A DNA stretch of 64,000 nucleotides. Source: Aporhodopirellula rubra. Lineage in GTDB: Bacteria > Planctomycetota > Planctomycetia > Pirellulales > Pirellulaceae. Below the pieces are notes generated by a model that did no database searches, was not told where the DNA came from, and worked only from the letters and a program-made list of their open reading frames with translations. A program made the translations under genes and the position numbers. Positions 27,906-36,006 of this stretch are shown here, piece after piece. The stretch spans positions 124,001 through 188,000 of the forward strand of contig NZ_JACHXU010000002.1 of NCBI RefSeq assembly GCF_014192335.1, in the 5' to 3' direction. Numbering within the stretch: position 1 is the stretch's first letter; each line of letters begins with the position of its first letter.

Positions 27906-29903
27906 ATGGCAGCGTCCACTCAACCCGCCCGCGTCGTCGTCATCGGTGGCGGTCTCGCCGGACTCGCATCGGCGATGAAGCTCGCCGAACTCGGCTCAAA
28001 AGTCGACCTGATCAGCCTCACCCCTGTCAAACGCTCTCACAGCGTTTGTGCCCAAGGCGGAATCAACAGCTGCAACGACCAAACCCGCCAACTCGGCGAT
28101 GACGAGTGGAAACACCTCGACGACACGGTCTACGGCGGTGACTTCCTGAACCACCAACCGCCCGTCAAAGAGATGGCGTTCTGGGCACCGAAGGTAATCG
28201 AACTGATGGACCGCCTCGGCGTTCCGTTCAACCGCACCGGCGAAGGGTTCATCGACCGCCGTCGATTCGGCGGAACACTTTACAAACGAACCGCGTTCGC
28301 CGGCGCCACCACCGGCCAACAATTGCTCTACGCCCTCGACGAACAGGTCCGTCGACAAGAAGCCGCTGGTGCGATCAACAAATTTGAGTTCTGGGATTTC
28401 CTGGGACTGATCCAGGACGAAACGGGTCGCTGCCGCGGTGCCGTCGCCCAGAACATGAACACGATGGAAATCCGCTCGTTCCCCGCTGATGCCGTTGTCG
28501 TCGCCACCGGTGGCTGCGGACTGATCTACGGCCGCAGCACAATGAGCGTGTTCTGCACGGGCAGTGCGGCGAGCCGCTGTTTCCAAGTCGGCGCGAAATA
28601 CGCCAACGCGGAATTCATCCAAGTCCACCCGACGGCCATTCCCGGCGCCGACAAACTGCGTCTGATGAGCGAATCGGCTCGCGGCGAAGGCGGCCGCGTT
28701 TGGGTCCCACGCACTCCGCAAGACCCACGGTCACCGCGCGATATCCCCGAAGCCGACCGGTACTACTTCCTCGAAGAACGCTACCCCGAGTACGGTAACC
28801 TCGTGCCACGCGATATCGCGACACGTGAAATCTTCGACATCTGCGTCAACGAAGGACTCAGCGTTGAAGACGACCGAATGTGCGTCTACCTCGACCTGAC
28901 CCACATTGAACGCTCGGAACTCGATCGCAAACTCGGCGGGATTCTCGAAATTTACGAGAAGTTCCAAGGCGTCGACCCTCGCGACGAACCGATGAAGATC
29001 TTCCCCGCGGTCCACTACAGCATGGGCGGCCTGTGGGCCGACTACGTCAAGAGTGCCGACGGAGGCCTCGAAGCCGGTGCCCCACGAAACCACATGACCA
29101 GCATCGAAGGCTTGTATGCGATCGGCGAATGCGACTACCACTACCACGGCGCAAACCGCCTCGGTGCGAACTCGCTGCTTTCGTGCATCTTCACGGGTCT
29201 GTTCACGGGCACCTCAATCGTCAACTACGCCGCCTCGCAAAAATCGGGTGCCAACGACGTTCCGCAATCGCTGCTCGATGCCGCAGTGAAAGCACAGCAA
29301 GATCGCCACGATCACTTGCTCAACGGCAATAAAGACAGCGACGAGAACCCTTACCTGATTCACCAAGAACTCGGTGACATCATGACTCGCGTCGCAACGG
29401 TCGTTCGCAAAAACGATCAACTCCAAGAAGCGATCGGCAAAGTCGACGAACTCCACGAACGTGCGATGCGAGTGAACCTCGCTGACACGGGTGCCTGGAC
29501 GAATCAAAACGTGATCTTCGCCAAAGCACTGCAAGACATGTTCCCGATCGCCAAAGCATTGCTCCGCGGTGCACTCCAACGCGACGAGTGCCGTGGTGCT
29601 CACTTCAAACCTGACTTTATCAAACCACCGCTGACATCCGACGACCCCGTCGAACGACGCCGTCAAGCCGAAGCATGGTGCGATGCGTTCCAAGAGAACA
29701 ACGAGAAGTACCTCAAGAGCACCATCGCGACTTGGAACAGTTCCACCAACCAACCAGAGCTGACCTACGAAGACGTCGACACCTCGCTGATCCCACCACG
29801 CCCACGACTCTACGGGCTCGTCGGTGCCGAGGCGATCGAAGAGGTCTGGAACGAACGAGCGGCCGCCCTCGCGGGAAACGCTCAGCCAGCGGGTTCTCAC
29901 TGA
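27906..29903 (+). CDS. sdhA: Succinate dehydrogenase flavoprotein subunit
   Basis: 665 residues, typical for the Bacillus/epsilonproteobacterial-type flavoprotein. It oxidises succinate to fumarate on the cytoplasmic face. VVVIGGGLAGLASA (about 10-23) is the FAD Rossmann motif; H45 in RSHSVCAQGG is the expected covalent flavin site. HPTAIPGADKLRLMSESARGEGG and HYSMGGLW are active-site segments. The C-terminal helical domain carries the expected DTGAWTNQN-like part. It lies between sdhC and sdhB, with a strong hairpin just after its stop. Confidence 0.97.
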   Translation: MAASTQPARVVVIGGGLAGLASAMKLAELGSKVDLISLTPVKRSHSVCAQGGINSCNDQTRQLGDDEWKHLDDTVYGGDFLNHQPPVKEMAFWAPKVIELMDRLGVPFNRTGEGFIDRRRFGGTLYKRTAFAGATTGQQLLYALDEQVRRQEAAGAINKFEFWDFLGLIQDETGRCRGAVAQNMNTMEIRSFPADAVVVATGGCGLIYGRSTMSVFCTGSAASRCFQVGAKYANAEFIQVHPTAIPGADKLRLMSESARGEGGRVWVPRTPQDPRSPRDIPEADRYYFLEERYPEYGNLVPRDIATREIFDICVNEGLSVEDDRMCVYLDLTHIERSELDRKLGGILEIYEKFQGVDPRDEPMKIFPAVHYSMGGLWADYVKSADGGLEAGAPRNHMTSIEGLYAIGECDYHYHGANRLGANSLLSCIFTGLFTGTSIVNYAASQKSGANDVPQSLLDAAVKAQQDRHDHLLNGNKDSDENPYLIHQELGDIMTRVATVVRKNDQLQEAIGKVDELHERAMRVNLADTGAWTNQNVIFAKALQDMFPIAKALLRGALQRDECRGAHFKPDFIKPPLTSDDPVERRRQAEAWCDAFQENNEKYLKSTIATWNSSTNQPELTYEDVDTSLIPPRPRLYGLVGAEAIEEVWNERAAALAGNAQPAGSH

Positions 29904-29912
29904 CCTAAGATC

Positions 29913-29948
29913 ACGTGACGGACGGGTCGATTGACCCGCACGTCACGT
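29913..29948 (+). terminator. Terminator-like hairpin between sdhA and sdhB
   Basis: Ten bases after the sdhA stop, an 8-bp stem (ACGTGACG/CGTCACGT), a 2x2 internal loop and a further 6-bp stem (CGGGTC/GACCCG) enclose a four-base loop. A short T run follows. It could attenuate or stabilise transcripts within the operon rather than end it. Confidence 0.5.
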
Positions 29949-30017
29949 TTGCCCCAACGACTTTTTACTTTCGCACGAACCTATCTTTTTCCGCCGTTTT
30001 ACGAGTCCTGAATACCG

Positions 30018-30872
30018 ATGATCGCCCTGGAACCTTCGATTAAGAATCGTCCCGAGTTCATCAACGTCCGCGTTCGTCGCCAAGACGGCCCCGGCCAAAA
30101 ACCATATTGGGAACTCCACAAAATCAAGTACGAGCGGGAGATGAACGTCATCAGCGTGTTGCAACGCATCGCCGCTCAAGCAACCACGGTTGACGGTAAA
30201 AAAGTCACTCCCGTCGCCTGGGATTGCGGTTGCCTGGAAGAAGTCTGCGGTGCATGCACGATGGTCATCAACGGCCGCGTTCGCCAAAGCTGCAGTGCGT
30301 TGGTCGATCGACTGTTCGAAGAAAACGCAGACGAAATCGTCCTCGAACCGATGACCAAATTCCCTGTGCTCCGCGACCTCATGGTCGACCGATCTCGATT
30401 ATTCAAAGCACTCGAACGCGTCGAAGGTTGGGTTCCCGTCGACAGCTACTACAACCTCGGCCCCGGCGAGCGAATCTCGCGGGAAGACCAAGAACGCAAC
30501 TACCCGTTGAGCCAATGCATGAGCTGTGGGTGTTGCCTCGAAGCGTGCCCACAATTCACTAAAATTGAACTCACCCGCCAGGAAGGCGAAACCGAAGAAG
30601 CCTTCGAAGCACGCAAGAAAGCCGAATACGACGAAGCATTTGTCGGACCTCATGCGATCTCGCAAGCGATGCTCTTCAACAACCACCCAACGGGCAAGGC
30701 TCTCGCCGCCGAACGCCTCGAGGCTTTGATCGGTCCCGGCGGTATTTCGGCATGCGGCAACGCACAAAACTGCGTCGCGGTTTGCCCGAAAGAGATTCCG
30801 CTGACCACGTCGATCGCTCGAGCTGGACGCGCCACGACCCTGCATGCGATCAAAAAATGGTTTGACCGATAG
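30018..30872 (+). CDS. sdhB: Succinate dehydrogenase iron-sulfur subunit
   Basis: 284 residues. The N-terminal ferredoxin domain has C70, C72, C77, C80 and C92 for the [2Fe-2S] centre. The C-terminal domain carries CxxCGxCxxxCP (C167, C170, C173, C177) plus C246, C252 and C256 for the [4Fe-4S] and [3Fe-4S] centres. It relays electrons from SdhA to the SdhC haem/quinone site. It is about 35 residues longer than many SdhB, partly from a Glu/Lys-rich insertion at about 183-205 (TRQEGETEEAFEARKK). Last gene of the operon. Confidence 0.96.
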   Translation: MIALEPSIKNRPEFINVRVRRQDGPGQKPYWELHKIKYEREMNVISVLQRIAAQATTVDGKKVTPVAWDCGCLEEVCGACTMVINGRVRQSCSALVDRLFEENADEIVLEPMTKFPVLRDLMVDRSRLFKALERVEGWVPVDSYYNLGPGERISREDQERNYPLSQCMSCGCCLEACPQFTKIELTRQEGETEEAFEARKKAEYDEAFVGPHAISQAMLFNNHPTGKALAAERLEALIGPGGISACGNAQNCVAVCPKEIPLTTSIARAGRATTLHAIKKWFDR

Positions 30873-31235
30873 TCAAACGAAAACACTCAGCGTGATGCAT
30901 CGCGGACATGCGTCTGCGAAACGGCCTCCGCAAATGAGTCTCCGCGAGCGAGCCCAGCACTTGGTGCTCGCTCGCAAATTTCTCCTGAACGAACCACTCT
31001 TGGTTCGCACGCATCGTGCACGCAGGCTCTCGCTACCCGCGTTTGCTGACGCTTTTGACAATGCCCCTGCTCGTAAATTAACGGCAGCTACGGACAGGCG
31101 ACTGCGTTTGCCGGACGAGAGCATTTCTGTAAATGACGTCGGTTTTCAAAGGCAGATACGTTCAACAGAACGTGTTCCACCGTCTGGTGACAGTGCCTTC
31201 AGCAAGAACGCAAATGCTCTCGCAAGAGAACGTCA
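30873..31235. other. Convergent intergenic region after sdhB
   Basis: About 360 bases between sdhB and the convergent membrane protein gene. Apart from the 10-bp inverted repeat at 30944-30975, nothing is recognisable; short frames have no protein character. Confidence 0.4.
30944..30975 (+). terminator. Candidate terminator downstream of sdhB
   Basis: A perfect 10-bp inverted repeat (GCGAGCGAGC / GCTCGCTCGC) with a 12-base loop lies 72 bases after the sdhB stop, followed by an AT-rich AAATTT. Its position suits the end of the sdhCAB transcript. Confidence 0.5.
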
Positions 31236-31844
31236 TCAACCGACGAAAACAACCGCCACCATGCTGCCGATCACAAACAACACCAAGAGAACGAGCAGAA
31301 CAATCACGATCGGCGACGTGCGATACTTCACATCCGGCGTCTCTTCGATCACCCGCTGATAGCTCGGTTCAAAAATAGCCTGCCCCTTCTGCGACAACAG
31401 AAGGTACAAGATGTAGCCGTTGATGATCGTCCCAAACGGAATCGACAGCATCCCGAACCCACTCACAATACAGGCGACAATCCTGGCCGTCGGCCGAAAT
31501 CCACGTAGCCCTCGGGCCAACCAGATCCACAGCGTGCCAAGGCCCAAGCAAACTGCCCCCACAATCCCCATCAGGATCGCGTCGCCATCGACAGACGAGT
31601 AAACGCCCGCGACTGATGCGATTCCGGTGGGTATCAAAAGTGCCGCGCCGAGGTAATACAACACTCCAATCGATTTCACCGATGCCTCGTGAGCGATATG
31701 GTACTCGCGATATCGCCGAACATCGTCAGGCGAACTGACCGTTTCTTCAACGTGGGTCGTTGGCGCAAACGGGTTAATCGACTCGGCTCCACCGCCACCG
31801 GGTGAACTGTAACCGTACGGATTTTCAGAATTTCCCAGACTCAT
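31236..31844 (-). CDS. Predicted membrane protein with four membrane segments
   Basis: 202 residues, starting at the ATG at 31844 (a GTG one codon upstream is also possible). The N-terminus is Gly/Ser/Pro-rich (about 1-45, with NPFAPTTHV). Four hydrophobic helices follow (about 60-80, 88-108, 118-145 and 175-200); the last ends the protein. The SIGVLYYLGAALLIPTG segment resembles small planctomycete membrane proteins of unknown role. No catalytic motif is seen. Confidence 0.7.
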   Translation of the reverse strand: MSLGNSENPYGYSSPGGGGAESINPFAPTTHVEETVSSPDDVRRYREYHIAHEASVKSIGVLYYLGAALLIPTGIASVAGVYSSVDGDAILMGIVGAVCLGLGTLWIWLARGLRGFRPTARIVACIVSGFGMLSIPFGTIINGYILYLLLSQKGQAIFEPSYQRVIEETPDVKYRTSPIVIVLLVLLVLFVIGSMVAVVFVG

Positions 31845-32218
31845 CACGCCCCTCTCAACGTCCGCTAAACCTCAGCTACCAATCGACTGCACCCGCATGA
31901 GGCGACAGACGAGGACGATTTGCCCTCGCTCCACCTTAACGAATCGGGTGGCTAGGCAATAGCTCCCCAATCGATAGCAGAACGAGCAACCGATTTTTGG
32001 TATCCTGGTGCATCGCCACTTGGGGTGGACTGCCATTCGCATCCCCGCCACTAGCAGCCGAAGGACGGGCACATCATCATTTGAATTGCTCTGGCGAGCT
32101 GAACCCCAACGAGTGTGGTTCAACAAATTACGGAATGCGAACCGAAGGCAGAAAGCCGATGACACCACCGAGAATTTTTGACACTTGCCCCACAACGCCG
32201 GCTGATAGAATCGGGCAG
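31845..32218. other. Divergent intergenic region
   Basis: About 370 bases between divergent genes. The plus-strand frame that contains the next gene extends up to 31997, so part of this could be coding if an earlier start is used. No promoter motif is convincing. Confidence 0.35.
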
Positions 32219-32548
32219 ATGGACGTCACCACCCTCTGCCGTAACTACCTCCGAATTTTCGACGCGATCCCTTCAGACATTCCGTGGGGGGTCGTCGCCC
32301 TCGAACGGCACGTGATCGTTGCCGACGCGAGAGATGAATCGACCAGCATGATCATGGAAGCGGTCGCGTCGCGTTTTGGCGAGGTCGTTGCCACTGAATC
32401 GCTCGAGTCGCTGCGATGCGACGGCGGGCCGCTCCTGGGGTGCCTGTTGACGGTCTCAGGGGACGCCGACGACGTGGCAGGACGACTCCGCGCGGCCTAC
32501 TGGCAAGCCACCGAACCCTGCGGGAACGACGAAAACCAACCCTTTTGA
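32219..32548 (+). CDS. Small protein of unknown function
   Basis: 109 residues if the ATG at 32219 (MDVTTLCRNYLRIFD) is used; the frame extends upstream to 31997 and other starts are possible. Composition is balanced and protein-like, with an alpha/beta pattern (GVVALERHVIVADARDESTS, then a helix around AVASRFGEV). It is acidic, soluble and lacks cysteine-rich or catalytic motifs. It lies 72 bases before another small unknown gene on the same strand. I do not recognise the family. Confidence 0.5.
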   Translation: MDVTTLCRNYLRIFDAIPSDIPWGVVALERHVIVADARDESTSMIMEAVASRFGEVVATESLESLRCDGGPLLGCLLTVSGDADDVAGRLRAAYWQATEPCGNDENQPF

Positions 32549-32620
32549 CCAAACGTGTCCACTGGGGCGCCAATACTGCTTGACGTCCTATCAGTCATTC
32601 ACAAAAAGGGGGCCCTTTTC

Positions 32621-32941
32621 ATGAACCGATCATTCATCACCTACCACCGCAACAACAAACAGCTCCACACCAGCAAACTCAACGGCTTCCCGTTCGTTTC
32701 TTTCGGTGCACCGGTCGGACAAATCAATGGCGCAACCTGCTTCGAGAGCGTGACCATCACAACCGGCGGAAAACGCGAACGTGTCGTAACCGCGAAAGAC
32801 TTCGGCGGACCAGTCTCGATCTGCGTCGAGAGCCGAGGACAGGCACCGCAGTGGTTTGGGCTCGCATCCCAAATGCCATCACCGGTATCCGAGGAAAGTC
32901 GCCCTCAACAGGACTCATACCTTCAGGAAATTTCCGCCTGA
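32621..32941 (+). CDS. Small protein of unknown function
   Basis: 106 residues from the ATG at 32621, preceded by an AGGGGG run about 8 bases upstream that may serve as ribosome binding site. The sequence is beta-rich (FPFVSFGAPVGQINGATCFESVTITTGG) with no signal peptide and no known motif. Its last 27 bases overlap the 3' end of the convergent PilZ-like gene. No function can be assigned. Confidence 0.5.
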   Translation: MNRSFITYHRNNKQLHTSKLNGFPFVSFGAPVGQINGATCFESVTITTGGKRERVVTAKDFGGPVSICVESRGQAPQWFGLASQMPSPVSEESRPQQDSYLQEISA

Positions 32942-33367
32942 GATAAACGCGCTGCGATCGGGATCGTGACGATGCAGCAATTCAAACCCGGTATCAAAAC
33001 ACGCCTTGGTTTCACGCTGACATCGAACCACACGCAGGTCCAACCAAAACGTCGGCAGCACCAACCGCACCATCTCTTCCGGGTACAACTGAAACGGCGT
33101 CACCACGCCACACGCATCCTTTGAAAAATCCTTGGTGTAGACACCAAAGAAACGTTTCCGTCGCTCAATTGCTGGCAACGGCCGATCGATCGACATCAAC
33201 CCTCGCATCCGCACGATCCGCCGCTGCTTTCCGCGACGCTCGGGGGTGAGACCGGAAACGATACCTGTCTCAGAGAAGAACTCGCTCCACTGCGCAGGCA
33301 ACTCAATTTCCCAATCGACCGAGCGGATTAGGCCGGCATAGTGGTTTGGATAATCGAAATCCAACAT
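32915..33367 (-). CDS. PilZ-like domain protein, probable cyclic-di-GMP effector
   Basis: 150 residues from an ATG that overlaps the preceding HD-GYP gene by 40 bases. Arg-rich segments (RRGKQRR at 44-50, RRKR at 69-72) and KDFS at 79-82 followed by LYPEEMVRLVLP and VVRCQRETKACFDTGFEL match the PilZ layout (RxxxR, D/NxSxxG, then a beta-barrel). The normally conserved Gly of DxSxxG is Ala here (DFSKDA), with a Gly two residues later, so binding may be altered. Sitting beside a phosphodiesterase gene supports a cyclic-di-GMP role. Divergent enough that PilZ is a pattern-based call. Confidence 0.65.
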   Translation of the reverse strand: MLDFDYPNHYAGLIRSVDWEIELPAQWSEFFSETGIVSGLTPERRGKQRRIVRMRGLMSIDRPLPAIERRKRFFGVYTKDFSKDACGVVTPFQLYPEEMVRLVLPTFWLDLRVVRCQRETKACFDTGFELLHRHDPDRSAFISGGNFLKV

Positions 33368-34281
33368 TTCACCATCTCCGGGTCGAGGGCTTCACCACTT
33401 TGACGATCCAACAATTCAATTGCTTGAACACGTGTCATCGGCTTACGGTAGGGACGTTGACTGGTCACGGCTTCATAAATGTCGACGACGGCACATAGCT
33501 TTGCCCACGGATGGATTTCATCGTCGGTGCAACCGACCGGATACCCACCACCGTCGAGACGCTCATGGTGCTGATACACCATCATTAACTGTGCGGCCGT
33601 CAAATCCGTTCGACGAGATACCTGCCGAAACCCCGTCAACGGGTGCTTCTGAATGATTCGAAACTCGTCTTCATCCAACCGGCCTGGCTTCGTCAAAATC
33701 GCGTCAGGAATTTCCAGCTTGCCAAGGTCGTGCAGCAATCCACCTGCGATGATCAACTCAACGTCCTCAAGCGAATAACCGAGGCCCGTGGCGAGGATAC
33801 CAGCATAGTAGGCGACATTCGCACTATGGGTGAACGTCGCGTAATCATGATTCAACACGCGAAACAAATCGCCGGCGGCAAAATCTTCACGGGTCACTAA
33901 GTTTGCTGCGATGCCGCTCAGTTCCGCAGCCGCATCGACCGTGTCGTCGGTATTCTTACCACGGAAACTGGTTTCCAGAACGTCCAAGACGACTTCATTC
34001 AATGCCGCCGAACGCTGTTCATTATTGACGGCCCCGTCGCCCGCCGCGGCAACCTCGCGAAGGTATTCTTGATACTCTGCGCGCGACTCACGCTCGATGT
34101 ACAACTGGCTGACACCACGCGACTTCAGGCGATTGAGATCCTCCGATGCCATCGGGTAGTTCGCACCACGAAACAACTGCGCCCGATCCGTATTGTCGAT
34201 ACGACAATATAAATCGGCACCAATTGCAGCCGAAGTCGAAAGCGTCGAAACGCTAATCGCAATGAGGTCAGTGACGAACAT
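33328..34281 (-). CDS. HD-GYP domain cyclic-di-GMP phosphodiesterase
   Basis: The frame reaches a GTG at 34353, but the ATG at 34281 is preferred; length 317. The N-terminal about 135 residues are a poorly conserved helical domain. The HD-GYP domain (about 140-300) has H152, the H184-D185 pair (LLHDLGKLEIP), H213 in KHP, the HHE at 238-240 and GGGYP at 244-248, all expected metal and phosphate ligands. It should hydrolyse cyclic-di-GMP. No receiver domain is attached. The downstream PilZ-like gene overlaps its end, indicating a shared transcript for an enzyme and a possible effector. Confidence 0.92.
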   Translation of the reverse strand: MFVTDLIAISVSTLSTSAAIGADLYCRIDNTDRAQLFRGANYPMASEDLNRLKSRGVSQLYIERESRAEYQEYLREVAAAGDGAVNNEQRSAALNEVVLDVLETSFRGKNTDDTVDAAAELSGIAANLVTREDFAAGDLFRVLNHDYATFTHSANVAYYAGILATGLGYSLEDVELIIAGGLLHDLGKLEIPDAILTKPGRLDEDEFRIIQKHPLTGFRQVSRRTDLTAAQLMMVYQHHERLDGGGYPVGCTDDEIHPWAKLCAVVDIYEAVTSQRPYRKPMTRVQAIELLDRQSGEALDPEMVKCWISIIQTTMPA

Positions 34282-34663
34282 AAGGAAGATGCACGCTAGA
34301 AACGACCCCGAATAGAAACGAATGCCTAAACATAGGATACAAATCACCACCACAGTACGCCCCGCAGTGAGATTCCAGTTTTTTTATCTACGGCTACTCG
34401 ACACCCCTCTATTGGGAGATCGCTGCCACGTAAATCTACAACACGCAAAGTGACACGCGTCAAAAAAAACGCTTTGATTTTGCCGGAACGCGCGTTTGTC
34501 GCACCGGAAAAATCCGCGTCATCGGATTCTCGCTTGGGGCTTCCCGTGAGCCATTGGGCGGACAACCCCGCGGCCGCATGCCGCTTCAACCCAATGATGC
34601 ATCAACTTCCGTTACCATTTGCACACCGAAGCTTCATTCAACTGCAAAAGGATTTCCCCATCC
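34282..34663. promoter_or_regulatory. Divergent intergenic region between HD-GYP and glycosyltransferase genes
   Basis: About 380 bases, including an AT-rich part near 34375-34390 and an A8 run at 34461-34468. It must contain both promoters, but no clear boxes or gene were found. Confidence 0.35.
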
Positions 34664-35863
34664 ATGCCTGATTTTTATCAACACGATGTAATCACGACGA
34701 TTCACGACCTACGCAGCGCCAGTCTCGATAGCCTCGAAAACATGCTGCGAGAGTCCACCCAAAAACAAAAAATCGGTTTGGTATTACCGGTCACCGCCTC
34801 CGACATGCGAGCGGCCCCGTTTTCGAAAATTGTCGAAGAACTCGAGGTTGCCGACTACATCGGATCCATTGTCGTTAGCCTCGGCGTTGCGCCCGACCAA
34901 GCCGACTATGACGAAACGTGTCGAAAGATCGCACCGCTCGGCGATCGAGCCAAGGTGTTGTGGACCGACGGTCCGGCGGTTCAATCTCTTTACGAAGAAT
35001 TGATTGACGCCGACATTCCACTATCAACGCCCGGTAAAGGACGCAGCGTTTGGACCGCGTTCGGTTATCTTCTCGATGACCCCAACGTCGAAACATTCGT
35101 GCTTCATGATTGCGACATTGTCGACTACAACCGACAAATGCTGGCTCGGTTGTGTTTACCAATGGTGCACCCGAGCTTGGACTACGAATTTTGCAAGGCT
35201 TACTACGCCCGGGTGACTGACCGCATGCACGGGCGCGTCGTCCGGCTACTCGTCGCGCCGCTGCTTCGTGCGTTCATCCAGTGCTTCCCCGAAAACCAAT
35301 TCGTTCGCTTCCTCGGAAACTTTCGCTATCCGCTGTCGGGCGAGTTTTCACTCACTCGCAACCTGGCTCGAACCAATCGCGTCGCGAGCGATTGGGGACT
35401 AGAAGTCGGAACTCTCGCCGAGGTCTATCGGAACACATCTCTCAAACGAGTTTGCCAAGTCGACCTTGCGTGCCTTTACGAGCACAAGCATCAAGAGATG
35501 TCGATCACCGATTCGAAGCGTGGCCTGATGAAGATGGCACTCGACATCCTCACCACGATCTACCGAACGCTGGCGAGCCAGGGGATCGTGCTGAGCCACT
35601 CGACATTCGTCACACTACGCGCGTCGTTCCTCCGAATCGCCCAAGACTGCATCCGTCAGTACGCTGCGGACGCGCGAGTCAACTCGCTCGAATACAACCG
35701 CCACGACGAAGAAGCCGCCATCGAAGCATTCGCTCGATGCGTAACGCAGGCGGGCGAAATTTTTGCGAATGACCCGAGCGGCAACCCCGCGATCCCAAAC
35801 TGGACTCGCATCCGCGCGGCGTTCCCAGACTTCCCGAAACGGCTACGCGAGTCGGTGTGCTAG
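34664..35863 (+). CDS. Glycosyltransferase resembling glucosyl-3-phosphoglycerate synthase (GT81)
   Basis: Starts at the ATG at 34664 (MPDFYQHDVITT); the frame extends 15 codons further upstream. 399 residues. A GT-A fold is indicated by IGLVLPVTASD, a PGKGRSVW segment (123-130) and a DCD metal motif (149-151). FCKAYYARVTDRMHGRVVRLLVAPLL and SGEFSLTRNLA then GLEVGTLAEVY correspond to the acceptor-binding and VEIG parts of GpgS enzymes. GpgS makes glucosyl-3-phosphoglycerate, the precursor of the compatible solutes glucosylglycerate and mannosylglucosylglycerate, the latter reported from Rhodopirellula. A phosphatase gene is not adjacent, so the pathway assignment is inferred. Confidence 0.75.
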   Translation: MPDFYQHDVITTIHDLRSASLDSLENMLRESTQKQKIGLVLPVTASDMRAAPFSKIVEELEVADYIGSIVVSLGVAPDQADYDETCRKIAPLGDRAKVLWTDGPAVQSLYEELIDADIPLSTPGKGRSVWTAFGYLLDDPNVETFVLHDCDIVDYNRQMLARLCLPMVHPSLDYEFCKAYYARVTDRMHGRVVRLLVAPLLRAFIQCFPENQFVRFLGNFRYPLSGEFSLTRNLARTNRVASDWGLEVGTLAEVYRNTSLKRVCQVDLACLYEHKHQEMSITDSKRGLMKMALDILTTIYRTLASQGIVLSHSTFVTLRASFLRIAQDCIRQYAADARVNSLEYNRHDEEAAIEAFARCVTQAGEIFANDPSGNPAIPNWTRIRAAFPDFPKRLRESVC

Positions 35864-35896
35864 TCGCTCACCAGGGCTGACATCAAAAATCGGCAC

Positions 35897-35930
35897 CACG
35901 TCATCATGAGAGCATCTCGATGATGACGTG
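35897..35930. terminator. Perfect 11-bp hairpin between convergent genes
   Basis: CACGTCATCAT and ATGATGACGTG pair perfectly around a 12-base loop that itself can form a 3-bp stem. It lies 33 bases after the glycosyltransferase stop and 76 bases after the pgs operon end, suiting a bidirectional terminator, although no long T run follows. Confidence 0.55.
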
Positions 35931-36006
35931 TAGGCTTACAATAGCCGGATTGCAATAGCGTGGACCACCGTCTAGCGACGGCGACTACCGCAAAGGTGCA
36001 TCTGCG

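Noticed and set aside
28000-29900. Long antisense frames opposite sdhA.
   Set aside because: Shadow frames caused by codon bias; sdhA is complete and certain on the plus strand.
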